Source: Blattamonas nauphoetae
Taxonomy: Eukaryota; Preaxostyla; Oxymonadida
Reading direction: 5' to 3'
DNA: 64,000 nt
NCBI GenBank assembly: GCA_033064195.1
Contig: JARBJD010000296.1
Location: 1 to 64,000, forward strand
Each line of letters starts with the position of its first letter. The stretch's first letter is position 1. The notes under the pieces were generated by a model. It saw only the letters and a list, made by a program, of their open reading frames with translations, made no database searches and was not told where the DNA came from. A program made the translations under genes and the position numbers. Below, in pieces: positions 11,282 to 21,896 of the stretch.

Positions 11282-13463
11282 TTAGAGACTATCCGCATTC
11301 AATGCCAGCTCGATTCTGAACCATCTCGCATCATTTCGAAATAATTGATTGGTGTCAGCATTGATCCCAACCACTCGCAGTTCGAAAGCATCGTCCCATC
11401 CTTCTTCTCTCAGACGCACTTCTCGTCTCTTCTGCCGCTCTCGGTTGTCTCGATTCCATTCCCATGTCCTGCCCAGCATGCTCTGGAAGACAATCTTTAA
11501 ATTTGCTTCGTTCTCCATCTCAACCATCGCGTGCATCTCCCATGTCACAAGTTCTGACACAAAGTCGGCGTTGTGTTCGTCCGATCGAAGTTCCAAGTTT
11601 TTGACGTGACGGTGTATCAGACAGTGGCAATTCTCGAGTTCAGCGGTGTTTTCTTCGTCCAGAATGAGTTTATCGGAATTGTGAAAGATGAATGTGATGA
11701 ATTGTTTGGCTGGTTCGAACACAGAGACAAGAATGATAGGATATTGTTCAAAGCGTGCTGCCTCATCGTTTCCAGTCGGAAACAACATGAATTTGATGAA
11801 ATAGGTGAGTTCAAGAAGAATTTTGGACTCGGAGAGAGGAAGAGAAACAAAATCGACTGCTTCAAACATCCTCCCAACAAGATTCTCTTTCATGAACTTC
11901 TCCCTCATCTGTGGAAACACAGCAACGATGTTTGTGATGGCAGTGACTGTGTTCTCTCTGACGTCTTTGTTGGTGAGTTTGAGAGAGTTCAGAATGAGGT
12001 CAGGGAAGGATGGATCGTCGAGGATGATGGATTGAAATGATGTTTTATGAGGTTCTGTGATTCGGTTCGTTAAACGGACGATGAAACACCATCCATTGAT
12101 CAGAAATGCTTCAGGTCCTGCCCGAACTTTTTTCAGAGAATCGATCATTTGTGTATCAACTTCAGGAACCAATGAAGTGGTTGGAGAAGAGTCGGATGGA
12201 AGAGGAGCGATTAGAGTGTCGATGGTTGAAATGTTCGTGAGAATTGTTGTGAGAGCTTCTTTCACAAAGAGAGTCAATTCTCGGATGATCTCCGAATCAA
12301 CCTGAAATGACGAGAAATATCGAGAAGGGTCTCTACCCACTTCGATTTGTGGAGTGGCATGCAAAAGAAAAAGTGGGATTCTGAATGAATGTGAACAGAA
12401 GTTAAAGGTATATTCGATGTCGAATTGATCGTCAGTAGCGAGCTGTGTGAATCTTTTGAGGCGTGAAGGTAGACATAGGTATTTTGTCTGAACATTTGTG
12501 AAAACGATTCGGAGTTTCTTTGTCAGAGCAGACAGGAATGAGAGACCAGAATATTGTTGGAGTGGGGAAGAGGATGGGAAGATGGGTGAGGGGAGATGTG
12601 TGATGACGGTTGGATCTCGTCTGACGATTGAGAAAAGAGCCTCAAGATTAACATTTGCGATTCCGAGATGAGGGAAGAGAGAAATCCGAGCCATGGTGGA
12701 GACAACAGCAGGTGGAGGTGATAAACTCCCGAAGTGGTTGAATGTGGAAAGGATGAAGTCTTTGTGTTGGAGAAAAAGTGAGTTGACGATTTCAGGTTCG
12801 AAGAAAAGTGATTCCAGGCAAGAACAACACTGAAAACAAATGAAGAAGAAGAAATAAATGGACACACTGATTTGAAGGCTGGGCAGTACCACCAATCTCC
12901 AAATGGCGTGACGAGGAAAGTAGGGATTTCAGAAGAAAGCGAGGAGCGAACGAACGAGGGCGATTTCGAATCTGAAAGAAAGCAAGAAAGCAAGAAAGAA
13001 ATAAATGAAGACATCCATCATCACAACCAAGAAAACCACAAACACAGAATCTCAAGCAGTTTCATCAGTTCAGCCTGGAAGCGAGAATGAACAAAAGAGA
13101 AAAGGAGAGACCATAAGTCCAGATGAGTGTGTTCCACAACACAACTGAGACAGATATCGACACCAATCATCGAAACTGTCATCTGACCCACTTTCTGAGA
13201 CACCTTCTGAAACACATCCAAAATAGTCAACAAAATGATGAAGAAAGCAGGAATACACACCCGACGCCACTTTCTGCAATTCTTGGAGTGTCTCAACAAT
13301 AATACTTTCATCACCACATTGCAATATTTCGAGAAGTGATGAGATGTTGGACTGAAAACGAGAGAAATGAAAAACGAAAACGAAAAACCTGATTCCAACT
13401 GGGTGTACTGTTCACCACACTCGGCGAGGGATCCCCATTCACAACAGTCTCCTTTGAAGACAT
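11282..13463 (-). CDS. Family A protein, copy A1 (unknown function, intron-rich)
   Basis: I do not recognise this family. Six copies in the window define its structure. A short first exon from ATG at 13463 (MSSKETVVNG...PSWNQ) splices over a ~37-nt intron to a helical exon (SNISSLLE..., LQELQKVASG). After more short introns comes the longest part (CCSCLESLFFEPEIVNSLF ... ALTKKLRIVF ...). A further ~39-nt intron precedes VDSEIIRELTLFVKEALTTIL, and the C-terminus runs to 11282. Composition is alpha-helical and could be ARM/HEAT-like; that is a guess from leucine spacing. No membrane span or catalytic motif is evident; hydrophobic stretches such as FFFFICFQ are translated intron. The copy looks intact, about 630 residues. 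Confidence 0.7.
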
Positions 13464-13658
13464 CGAATATCTATCTGATTTGTTTGTTTCGAGTGTCGTG
13501 AAGCAGAATCAACGAAGTATGGGTTCGATCAGTATTAGCATCAACTCCTTCATTAAAACTCCCAAAACCACGTGTATCAGTGTGGACCAACAATCTCTCT
13601 CAAAGGCGAGATATTTCAACCAGTCAATCTCTCACCTCATCTGTCAGTGTAATAATCT
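13464..13658. other. Spacer upstream of A1
   Basis: Short upstream region of the A1 gene; no RNA gene or clear promoter motif seen. Confidence 0.4.
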
Positions 13659-14435
13659 TCAAAACATCAAAAAAGGATCAAACAGTGTCGGAAGTGATCT
13701 CTCTCCCTCGACCCCCAAACCCAAATCCTCGCCATCTTCTTCTCTCCTTCCGCTCAGAGTCTCACTCGCTGAATACAAATCCCTCTGTCGCCCGCCTCTC
13801 TCTCCTCCTTCCCTTCCACACCCCCCCTTCTCCTCCACCCCTCCCGAATACGACGAGCTCACGTCACTCGCACTCTGCGACTCCGATCCTTCATCCACCA
13901 ACACTTCCCTCTTCCCTCCTTCCACACCACTCGATCCCTTCGCCACCCCACCCTCCTTCCACACCGCTCGCACCAGTTTCTGAAGCGAGTTCCCTCGTTC
14001 TGTCATCGATGTCGCCGAATGACTCCCAACTCCAACTGACGTGCACAGTTGGAAATACGAGATCTGTCGAGCGGCCAGTGCAAGATCCTCTGTCCTCACC
14101 TCCCCATTCCCCTCCCTCCCCAAGAAAGCGTCCACAATCGCAATGAAATGCGAAATCCGAGAATCTGCGTTCATCGCAAGTGTGTACGAACGGTATTTCT
14201 GCACTTCCAGCTGATCTTCTGGCGACATCCGTGTCAATGCAAGGAGCATGCGAGGGAACAAATCGGTTGCTGTGGCGTCGTCCCAATTTCGAGAGTCCCT
14301 CACGTCCAGCCGATCTCCAAGTTCGGATGACACTTCGATCACTCGTCGCAACACTCGCTCTTTCGACAGCAGACGAGGTGCTGTGTGAACCATTCCTGGT
14401 GTGATATTCACGTTCTCGTTGGAGGAGAGTGTGAC
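13659..14435 (-). CDS. Unrecognised ORF, Gly/Glu/Ser-rich C-terminus
   Basis: An open frame of about 255 codons on the minus strand. The first ~130 residues look like natural protein (SRNWDDATATDLFPRML, MSPEDQLEVQKYRSYTLAMN, RISHFIAIVDAFLG); the tail is low-complexity (GGVEEKGGCGREGGERGG). There is no clear ATG at the 5' end: the frame opens after a TGA near 14445, with valine at the apparent start. It may therefore be an exon or fragment of a gene whose 5' part is missing or spliced. It abuts an ABC transporter fragment on the other strand, which suggests a stretch of gene debris. Function unknown. Confidence 0.4.
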   Translation of the reverse strand, partial: VTLSSNENVNITPGMVHTAPRLLSKERVLRRVIEVSSELGDRLDVRDSRNWDDATATDLFPRMLLALTRMSPEDQLEVQKYRSYTLAMNADSRISHFIAIVDAFLGREGNGEVRTEDLALAARQISYFQLCTSVGVGSHSATSMTERGNSLQKLVRAVWKEGGVAKGSSGVEGGKREVLVDEGSESQSASDVSSSYSGGVEEKGGCGREGGERGGRQRDLYSASETLSGRREEDGEDLGLGVEGERSLPTLFDPFLMF

Positions 14436-14479
14436 GATGAATGGAATGAGAAAGTCTCAGAGGTGAAACTGCCTCACGA

Positions 14480-14995
14480 AGCATCGACGCACGAAGTGGA
14501 AGTGGAAGTGGAAGTGGAAGTGGAAGGTCGGGAAGAATGGTCGGCCAAAGGTGACATCCGATTTGAAAATGTGAAGGACAAAGACTGTCCTGGTCTTCCG
14601 TTTGTGCTGAAGGGGGTGCACTTCGACATCACGGGAGTGGAGACGATTGGTGTGTGTTGGCGATGAGCATCGTGGAAGTCGTCGCTTCAGATTGTTCCGT
14701 TCCGACTTGTTCTGCTCGATTCGAATCAGGTGCCAAAGATGATTCACATGAAGACAGGATTCCCAGTTGATGCTGACCCGACCGAATTGCCGAACAACCA
14801 GCGGGTTCTGATTGATGGAGTGGACAGCTCGAAAGTGGACATCCACCGTGTTCCAAGCTCAGAGGCCATCATCCCGCAAGACCTGAAGACGTGTCAGGAA
14901 CGATCCGATACAATCTGGACTTGGGAGGGAAGGCATCGGATGACCGGATCTGGGAAGTGTTGGAGATGATTGAGAGTGATGCGAGGAGAGTTCGA
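14480..14995 (+). pseudogene. ABCC (MRP-type) transporter NBD2 fragment
   Basis: Plus-strand reading gives GDIRFENVKDKDCPGLPFVL and KGVHFDITGVETIGV, the classic start of an ABCC second nucleotide-binding domain. Later, partly in other frames, come VLIDGVDSSKVDIHR, IIPQD and MSGTIRYNLD...SDDRIWEVLE, matching the D-loop/Q-loop stretch of the family. The Walker A site (expected GxTGSGKSS) is broken into WR-stop...WKSSL. At least two frame changes separate the recognisable pieces, and there is no Walker B, ABC signature or transmembrane domain. It is a decayed fragment, probably left by duplication, beside the 3' end of A2. Confidence 0.75.
14493..14526. repeat. GGAAGT hexanucleotide microsatellite
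   Basis: About five perfect units of the 6-bp motif GTGGAA, encoding Glu-Val repeats on the plus strand. It sits at the 5' edge of the ABCC fragment. Confidence 0.9.
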
Positions 14996-15064
14996 TCAGA
15001 TGAGGTGCAGCACAACACAAGTGGCAGAGCGAATGACATGGGTTCGACAGATGACCAACCTTCG

Positions 15065-17285
15065 TCAGAACTCGTCGACATTCAGTGCTTGCAGGGCTCG
15101 CATGACCTCTATGATAAGTTTCCTTTCTAGATCTGTATCCGCATCCATCTTCACCACTCGCAGTTCGAACGCATCGTCCCAACCTTCTTTTCTCAACACC
15201 ACTTCTCGTCTCTTCAGTCGCTCGGGTTTGTCTCGCTTCCATTCATACGTTCTGTTCAACATGCTACTGAAGATGATACTTTTAAGATCCTCTTCGTTCT
15301 CCATCTCGACCATCTGTTGGATTTCCCATTTCACAAGTTCTGACACAATGTCGGCGTCGTGCTCGTCGGATCGAAGTTCCATGTTGTTGATGTGATGGCG
15401 CATCCAACAGAGTTGATTCTCGAGCAGAGTTTTGTCATTTTCATTCAGAATGAGTTTCCCCGAATTGTGGAAGATGAACGTGATGAATTCTTTGACGGGC
15501 TCGAACACAGAAACACGAATGAGAGGATACCGTTCGAATTGTACGTCATCATCTTCATCATCATCATCGTCTCCAATCGGTTCAAACATGTTGGCAATGA
15601 ATGTGGTGAGACAGAGGAGAGTTCTGGACTCCGAGAGAGGAAGAGAAACAAAAACGACTGTTTCAAACATCCGACCAACAAGATTCGCTGTCAAGAATGT
15701 TGTCATCATCCACGGATAGTGAAAAGAGATGTGACGAGTGTCATGATGGTAAGTCTTCTGATGTCTTTGTTAGTGAGTTTGAGAGAGTTGAGAATGAGGT
15801 CGGGGAAGGATGGGTCGTCGAGGATGATTGCTTGGAAGGATGATTTGTGGGGATCTGTGATTTTGTATGTCAAATTGATGAAGAAGTTCAATCCATCTTT
15901 CACGAAGTCTTCACACTTATCTCGAAGGTGATCGAGAGAATCAGTTATGTGTGTGTCAACTCCACAAACCAATGGAGTGGTTGGAGAAGAGTCGGAGGGA
16001 AGAGAAGCGATGAGATTGTCGATGTTCGAAATGTTCGTGAGAATTGTTGGGAGAGCTTCTTTCACAAACAGAATCAAGTCTCGGATGATCTCCGAATCAA
16101 CCTGAAACGACGAGAAATGAAGAGAAGAAGCAAAACACACTTCGATTGGAGAGGTTGCTCTCAAAAGGAGAATTGGGAGTAAGAACGAATAACCACAGAA
16201 GGGAAGTGAACAGGAAACGAGAAAACGATCATTCTTCGTGAGTTGGAAGTATTTTGGGAGGTGTGAAGGATCCGTTGGGAGATTAGTTTGGAATTCGGAG
16301 AAAATAATTCGGAGTTTCTCTGTCAGAGCAGCCAGGAATGAAAGACCAGAATATTCTTGGTGTGGCGAAGGTGAGGGGAAGATGGGTGAGGGGAGATGTG
16401 TGAGAGCAGGAGGATCTCGTTGGATGAGATGATAAAGAGCTTGGAGAGAGACGAGGGCGATTTTGAGATGAAGAAAGAGAGAAATCAGAGCCAAAGTGGT
16501 AACAACTGCAGGTGGAGGTGATGATTTTCCAATTTTGTTGAATGTGGAATCGATGAAGTCTTTGTGATGGAGAAAAAGCGAGTCGACGATTTCAGGTTCG
16601 AAAAAGAGAGATTCTATGCAAGAACAACACTGAAAACAAATGAAGAAGATGAAAGAATGAAACACACTGATTCCAATGCAGCACATGAAGACCAATCTCC
16701 AAATTGCGTGAGCACGAAAGAAGCGATTTCAGAGGAAAGCGAAGAGCGAACGAACGAGGGCGATTTCGAATCTGAAAGAAAGCAAGAAATGAAGATATCC
16801 ATCAGCAGAACCAAGAAAACCACAAACAAAGAATCTCAAGTAGTTTCATCAGTTCAGCCTGAAAGCGAGAATGAACAAAAGAGAAAAGGAGAGACCACAA
16901 GTCCAGATGAGTGTGTGACACAACACAATGGAGACAGAAATGGACACCTACCATCGAAAATGTCATCCGACCCACTTTCTGAAACACATCCCAAACATCT
17001 AGAACAGCATCAACAAATCGATGAAGAAAGCAGGAATACACACCAGATGTCACTTTTTGCAATGTTCGGAGTGTGTCAAATATAATATCTTCATCCTCAC
17101 ATTGCAATACTTCGAGAAGGGACGAGATGTTGGACTGATAACGAGAGAAATGAAACCCAACAATGACAAACCAGATTCCAACTGGGGGGATTGTTCAAAG
17201 CACACGCCGAAAGATCCCCATTCAGGGTAGAATGCTCTGAAGTCATCGAGGAGTCACCTGATCCGTTTGTTGCGGGATGAATCAT
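15065..17285 (-). pseudogene. Family A protein, copy A2, one frameshift
   Basis: Same exon order as A1. ATG at 17285 opens MIHPATNGSGDSSMTSEHST, spliced to SNISSLLEVLQCEDEDII. The middle part runs through CCSCIESLFFEPEIVDSLF to a break at about 15705-15715. There the frame shifts by one nucleotide relative to A4 (expected ...YPWM..., with TMTLVTSLFTIRG-stop in the current frame). The C-terminal part MTTFLTANLVGRMFETVVF continues to 15065 in the shifted frame. Everything else is open, so this is either a recently inactivated copy or a sequence error. Its 3' flank (15000-15060) resembles that of A3, so flanks were duplicated along with the gene. Confidence 0.7.
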
Positions 17286-17605
17286 GAATCAATTTATTAT
17301 GGGTCACTTCAGAATCCTTCACACTTCCTTGCTTGTTCTCTCCCACTATTGTCTTGTTCGTGTTTCTGTATTCGAACAACTCAAGCAATTCGACTCTTTC
17401 ACGTTCCAATATTCAGATAATCTCCATCTATAGATGAAAGGCCAAGATCGACTGGACAATGAGCTTTGTTTGATTCACCACTTTCATCAAACAACTTCCA
17501 ATCGATTCCAAACATGATGAAGTGAGATAACATACAAATCTTTCCGGTCAGACCAGACGAGTGATTGAACTTCTGCGAGAATGTTCACATGTTCACTCAA
17601 ACAGC
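17286..17605. other. Spacer between A2 and the secreted-protein gene
   Basis: AT-rich intergenic DNA; nothing supportable beyond short chance ORFs. Confidence 0.5.
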
Positions 17606-18694
17606 CTAAAACACGAAAGCAATGACGGCGAAGAGGGCAGCGACAACAGCAGCAACACTCTTGGCACTTTGAGCGTATGTCATCGGTTGTTCCATAAAAT
17701 GGAGGATGTCTGAGATTTCGAGAGAGGCTGTGACGGTGCTGTTGGCCTTGATTGGGCAGTCCTTGAACACGAAGGTGACATACACAGAGCGGTCGGAGTG
17801 CACCCAACTGAATTTCTCGCTTCTGTCAAGAATGTGCTCTTTTGTGCCTGTCTCTTTTGATGTTGCCTTCAACGTCAGTTTCTGGGTGTACCCTTCAGGG
17901 AGATCGGCTTCCTTGGGAAAGAGAGTGTTGATGAACAAGAGCTCGATTTGGTCAACCGCCCCATCTCCCACATCTCCGATTTGGTTCAGTGTTGAGTTTC
18001 CGATCATCACGCTGTTGTCTTCGGGAACGAAATCGCCGTAGTCGTGATAATACCCTTTGCAAGAGATGGTGTACTTCGTTCCAGCGAGATGCTTGTTGTC
18101 AGCCGCAACAGTCACAACATCAAGTTCAACTTTCTGTGTTTTGGTTCCGGAAGGAAAGGTGACATCGGGGCTGATGACAGTCTTTCCAGCTGTTAACGTG
18201 ATGGGGATCTTGGTGTCTTTTTTGACATTGTATTTCAATTCACACTCGAGCGCGTACTTCGTCTGAGTGATGGGAATCAGTTGGACACCGAGTTTCTTGG
18301 GAGCAACGAAAAATTCAACAGAAGGAAGATCTTTAGTAGGGGTGTCCGAGTTGTGCTGATATGAATATAAGCTGTACATTGTGTCGAGTAGAAGCGACTC
18401 ACCAATATCATTGATGATGTGAGTGTAGTTTAAATCGTCTCCAAGTGCAACTGCTTTTGGGATGGTGATGTCGACGAGAACTGGATTGTCCTCGTCAAGG
18501 ATTGGTGTTTTGACGAACGTGATCACAATAGGCTTGCCGGCAACGATATCTGATTTCGAGAGGAATTTCATCCACAGTGTGGCAGTTCCAGCATCTGAAT
18601 CAATGTCATTCATACCGAACACATCCGGTCCAATGCTATTGGATGTACGACTGCGGAAGCTTGAAGCAGAGAGAAGAGCAAAGAGGAAGAACAT
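17606..18694 (-). CDS. Secreted, probably GPI-anchored surface protein
   Basis: Single-exon ORF of 362 codons. I chose the ATG at 18694 because it gives a clean signal peptide (MFFLFALLSASS); the frame upstream lacks another ATG. The middle 300 residues are beta-rich with repeated Thr/Val strands (KIPITLTAGKTVISPDV, QKLTLKATSKETGTK) and few cysteines. The C-terminus is a short hydrophobic tail with no basic residues after it (SAKSVAAVVAALFAVIAFVF), the pattern of a GPI-attachment signal. The domain family is not recognised. Role at the cell surface is inferred only from the two end signals. Confidence 0.75.
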   Translation of the reverse strand: MFFLFALLSASSFRSRTSNSIGPDVFGMNDIDSDAGTATLWMKFLSKSDIVAGKPIVITFVKTPILDEDNPVLVDITIPKAVALGDDLNYTHIINDIGESLLLDTMYSLYSYQHNSDTPTKDLPSVEFFVAPKKLGVQLIPITQTKYALECELKYNVKKDTKIPITLTAGKTVISPDVTFPSGTKTQKVELDVVTVAADNKHLAGTKYTISCKGYYHDYGDFVPEDNSVMIGNSTLNQIGDVGDGAVDQIELLFINTLFPKEADLPEGYTQKLTLKATSKETGTKEHILDRSEKFSWVHSDRSVYVTFVFKDCPIKANSTVTASLEISDILHFMEQPMTYAQSAKSVAAVVAALFAVIAFVF

Positions 18695-19355
18695 CTTTCT
18701 TGCTTTTCGATGGCCCACACTTGAATTGTCAGTTGTCCATCAAAATGAGTTGTGAAAACTAGGTCGCTGAATCACCATTTGGAGTGATGGAATTTGATCT
18801 CAGGTGTGAGCGGTTTTTTTAATTGGATCCTTGCGTATCAGAGTGTGAAGTCCATTCTGATACCCATGACAACTTGTAATGGGCTGATCACAAGAAAACG
18901 CAAGAAAGTCTTTCTTTCGATCACTGTGTTCAGAAAACCCTGTTCCATTGTCCGTTTACTGTGGTTCGTGAAGGAGAAGCAGCATTGGAGTCACGGGGAG
19001 ACAGAATGGAAGATATTTCGAGAAGGGAGGATCTGACATGCGAACTGTGTGATATGTGGTCGACTCCAACGGATTTTCCGACTTGCGACTTTGGAGACAT
19101 CGACGGATGCCACGGCGATGGTTTCAATCTCATCTCTCCATCTTCACTCGTCTTCATTTTGAGGATGAGCGGGAGGGACAGCCAGACACTCCACCAACTC
19201 TATTTGCGACATTGTCAGTTTTAACACAATCAGGAGAGGTGAGATGAGATGAAGGGATGAACGAGAGGAAGGCGAGGTGTGTTCGTTCAAACGAGGTGCA
19301 GTTTGATACAAGTGGAAGAGAAAATGACGTCCCTTCACCAGACGACCAACCTTCA
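18695..19355. other. Intergenic region, no supported gene
   Basis: Contains a short open stretch (18961-19224, plus strand) without similarity that I can name. 19280-19355 is the conserved 3' flank of family A. Confidence 0.4.
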
Positions 19356-21572
19356 TCAGAGCTCGTCAGCATTGAATGCCAGCTCGATCCTGAAGAATGC
19401 TGCGAGATCTAACAGTTTCTCATCGGTGTCCCCCTCTATCCCCACCACTCGCAGTTCGAACACATCGTCCCAACCTTCGTCTCTCAAACGCTCTTCTCGT
19501 CTCTTCTGTCGCTCTGGTTTGTCTTGCTTCCATGTGAACGTTCTGTTCAGCATACTCTGGAAGACAATTCCAAAATTCATTTCGTTCTCCATCTCAACCA
19601 TCGTCCGCATTTCCCATTTCACAAGTTCGGACACAACGGCGGCATCGAGTTCGTCGGAGCGAAGTTCCATGTTTTTGATGTGAAGGTGGATCCAACAGAG
19701 ATCATTTTCGAGGTGAGGGGTGTCTTTTTCATCCAGAATGAGTTTTTCCGAATTGTGGAACATGAATGTGATGAATTGTTTGGCTGGTTCGAACACAGAA
19801 ACACGAATGAGAGGAAGTTGTTTGATTCGCGTCGCGTCATCCTCTCCAATCGGAGTCAACATTGAGGTGATGAAAATGGAATGTCGGAAGAGAGTTTCGG
19901 ACTCCGAGAGTGGAAGAGAAGCAAAATCGACTGTTTCAAACATCATCCCAACAAGATTTACAATCATGAACTGCAGTTTCATCAGTGGAAAACAGGCAAC
20001 GATATTTGTCATGGCAGTGACTGTGTTCTCTCTGACGTCTTTGTTGGTGAGTTTGAGAGAGTTCAGAATGAGGTCAGGGAAGGATGGATCGTCGAGGATG
20101 ATGGATTGAAATGATGTTTTATGAGGATCTGTGATTCGGTTCGTTAGACGGACGATGAAACACCATCCATTGTCTAGAAACAGATCACACTCATTTCGAA
20201 GGCGATTGAGAGAATCTTTTATTTGGGTATCATCACCAGAAACGGATGGAGTGGTTGGAGAAGAGTCGGAGGGAAGAGAAGCGATTAGAGTGTCGATGTT
20301 CGAAATGGTCGTGAGAATCGTTGAGAGAGCTTCTTTCACAAAGAGAATCAAGTCTCGAATAACTTTTGAATCAACCTGAAACAACGAGAAAGAAATACAA
20401 CAATGAAATCATACTTCGATTGGAGGAGTGGATCGCAAAATAAGAATTGGGAGGAGAAACGAGTACGAACAGAAGGGAAGTGAATATGTGAAGACGTTTG
20501 GATCCGCTTTCGTAAGCTGGGTAAATTTTGGGAGTTGGGAAGGATCGGTTGGGAGATTAGTTTGGAATTCGGAGAAAACGATTCGGAGTTTCTTTGTCAG
20601 AGCGGCCAGGAACGAGAGACCAGAATATTGTTGGTGTGGGGAAGATGATGAGAAGACAGGTGAGGGAAGATGTGTGAGAGTAGATGGATCACTTGTCAGT
20701 ACGGCGCAAAGAGTCAGGAGAGATGGAGAGGCAATTCTGATATGAGGGAAGAGAGAAATCCGAACCAAAGTGATGAAAACAACAGGTGGAGGCGAAAAGT
20801 TACAGATTTTGGTGAAAGTGGTAAGGATGAAATCTTCCTTTTGGAGAAAAAGAGAATCGACAATTTCAGGTTCGAAGCAGAGAGATTCCATGCAAGAACA
20901 ACACTGAAAACAAATGAAGAAGAAGAACAAATGAAACACACTGATTCCAATGCAGGGCAAGTGGAGAAATCTCGGAAGTGAGTGATCACGAAAGAAGGGA
21001 TTTCAGAGGAAAGCGAGGAGCGAACGAACGAGGGCGATTTCGAATCTGAAAGAAAGCAAGAAAGCAAGAAAGAAATAAATGAAGACATCCATCATCACAA
21101 CCAAGAAAACCACAAACACAGAATCTCAAGCAGTTTCATCAGTTCAGCCTGGAAGCGAGAATGAACAAAAGAGAAAAGGAGAGACCATAAGTCCAGATGA
21201 GTGTGTTCCACAACACAATGGAGACAGAAACGGACACCAATCATCAAAATGGTCATCCGCCTCACTTTCTGAAAGACATCCAAAACATCCAAAACAATCA
21301 TCAACAAATCAATGAAAAAACAGTATCACACACCAGATTCCACTTTCTGCAATGTTCGGAGTGTGTCCACAATAATATCTTCATTATCACATTTCAATTT
21401 TTCGAGAAGCGAGGAGATGGTTGACTGAGAACGAGAGAAATGATAAACGAAAACGACAAACCAGATTCCAACTAGGTGGACGATTCAAAGTACTCGGCGA
21501 GAGATCCGCATTCACAAGAGAGTGTTCTGAAATCATCAAGGAGTCACCTGATTCTTTTGTTGCAAGAGCCAT
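19356..21572 (-). pseudogene. Family A protein, copy A3, probable inactivating changes in exon 2
   Basis: ATG at 21572 gives MALATKESGDSLMISEHSLV, then the usual intron 1. In the second exon the stretch that reads SGVYSC in other copies has become SGV-stop (TGA near 21330), with a 1-nt length change beside it. The downstream exons are intact: CCSCMESLCFEPEIVDSLF from 20905, then after a 39-nt intron VDSKVIRDLILFVKEALSTI to the C-terminus ALAFNADEL-like end at 19356. Either this copy is dead or translation begins downstream. Function unknown, as for A1. Confidence 0.65.
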
Positions 21573-21896
21573 TCAAAAAACAATTCAGTATGGGTTCTCA
21601 CATGAACAACGTGTTTTGTTGTTGTTTATTGTCTCAAAACAAAGTTCATCAGAATGAAGAAAGAGTAAATGTATCTAAAATGTCTTCATCCATACGAATG
21701 ATGTTCAATGAAGCAATTCGGTCGAAGACGACGGTTTTGTCAGCTCCGTTGAAGACATACAATGCAAAGGTGAGCTGGAGAGGATGAACAGGATCAACGA
21801 CGAATGAGCCAGCGAAGAAAGAATGAATGTGGTCACACCACACTCAAGTTGAATAATGAAGAATGTGGGTTTGTCAGATGACGGAAGGAGGGAGGG
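21573..21896. other. Spacer between A3 and A4
   Basis: A 60-codon minus-strand stretch at 21649-21843 (LQLTFALYVFNGADKTVVFD) looks protein-like but has no start context and no relative I can name. It could be a gene remnant. Confidence 0.3.

Noticed and set aside
12792-13055. Hydrophobic stretches such as FFFFICFQ or SFFFFICF as membrane helices in family A
   Set aside because: They are translated pyrimidine-rich introns (GTGTGTTTC...TTTTCAG), not protein.
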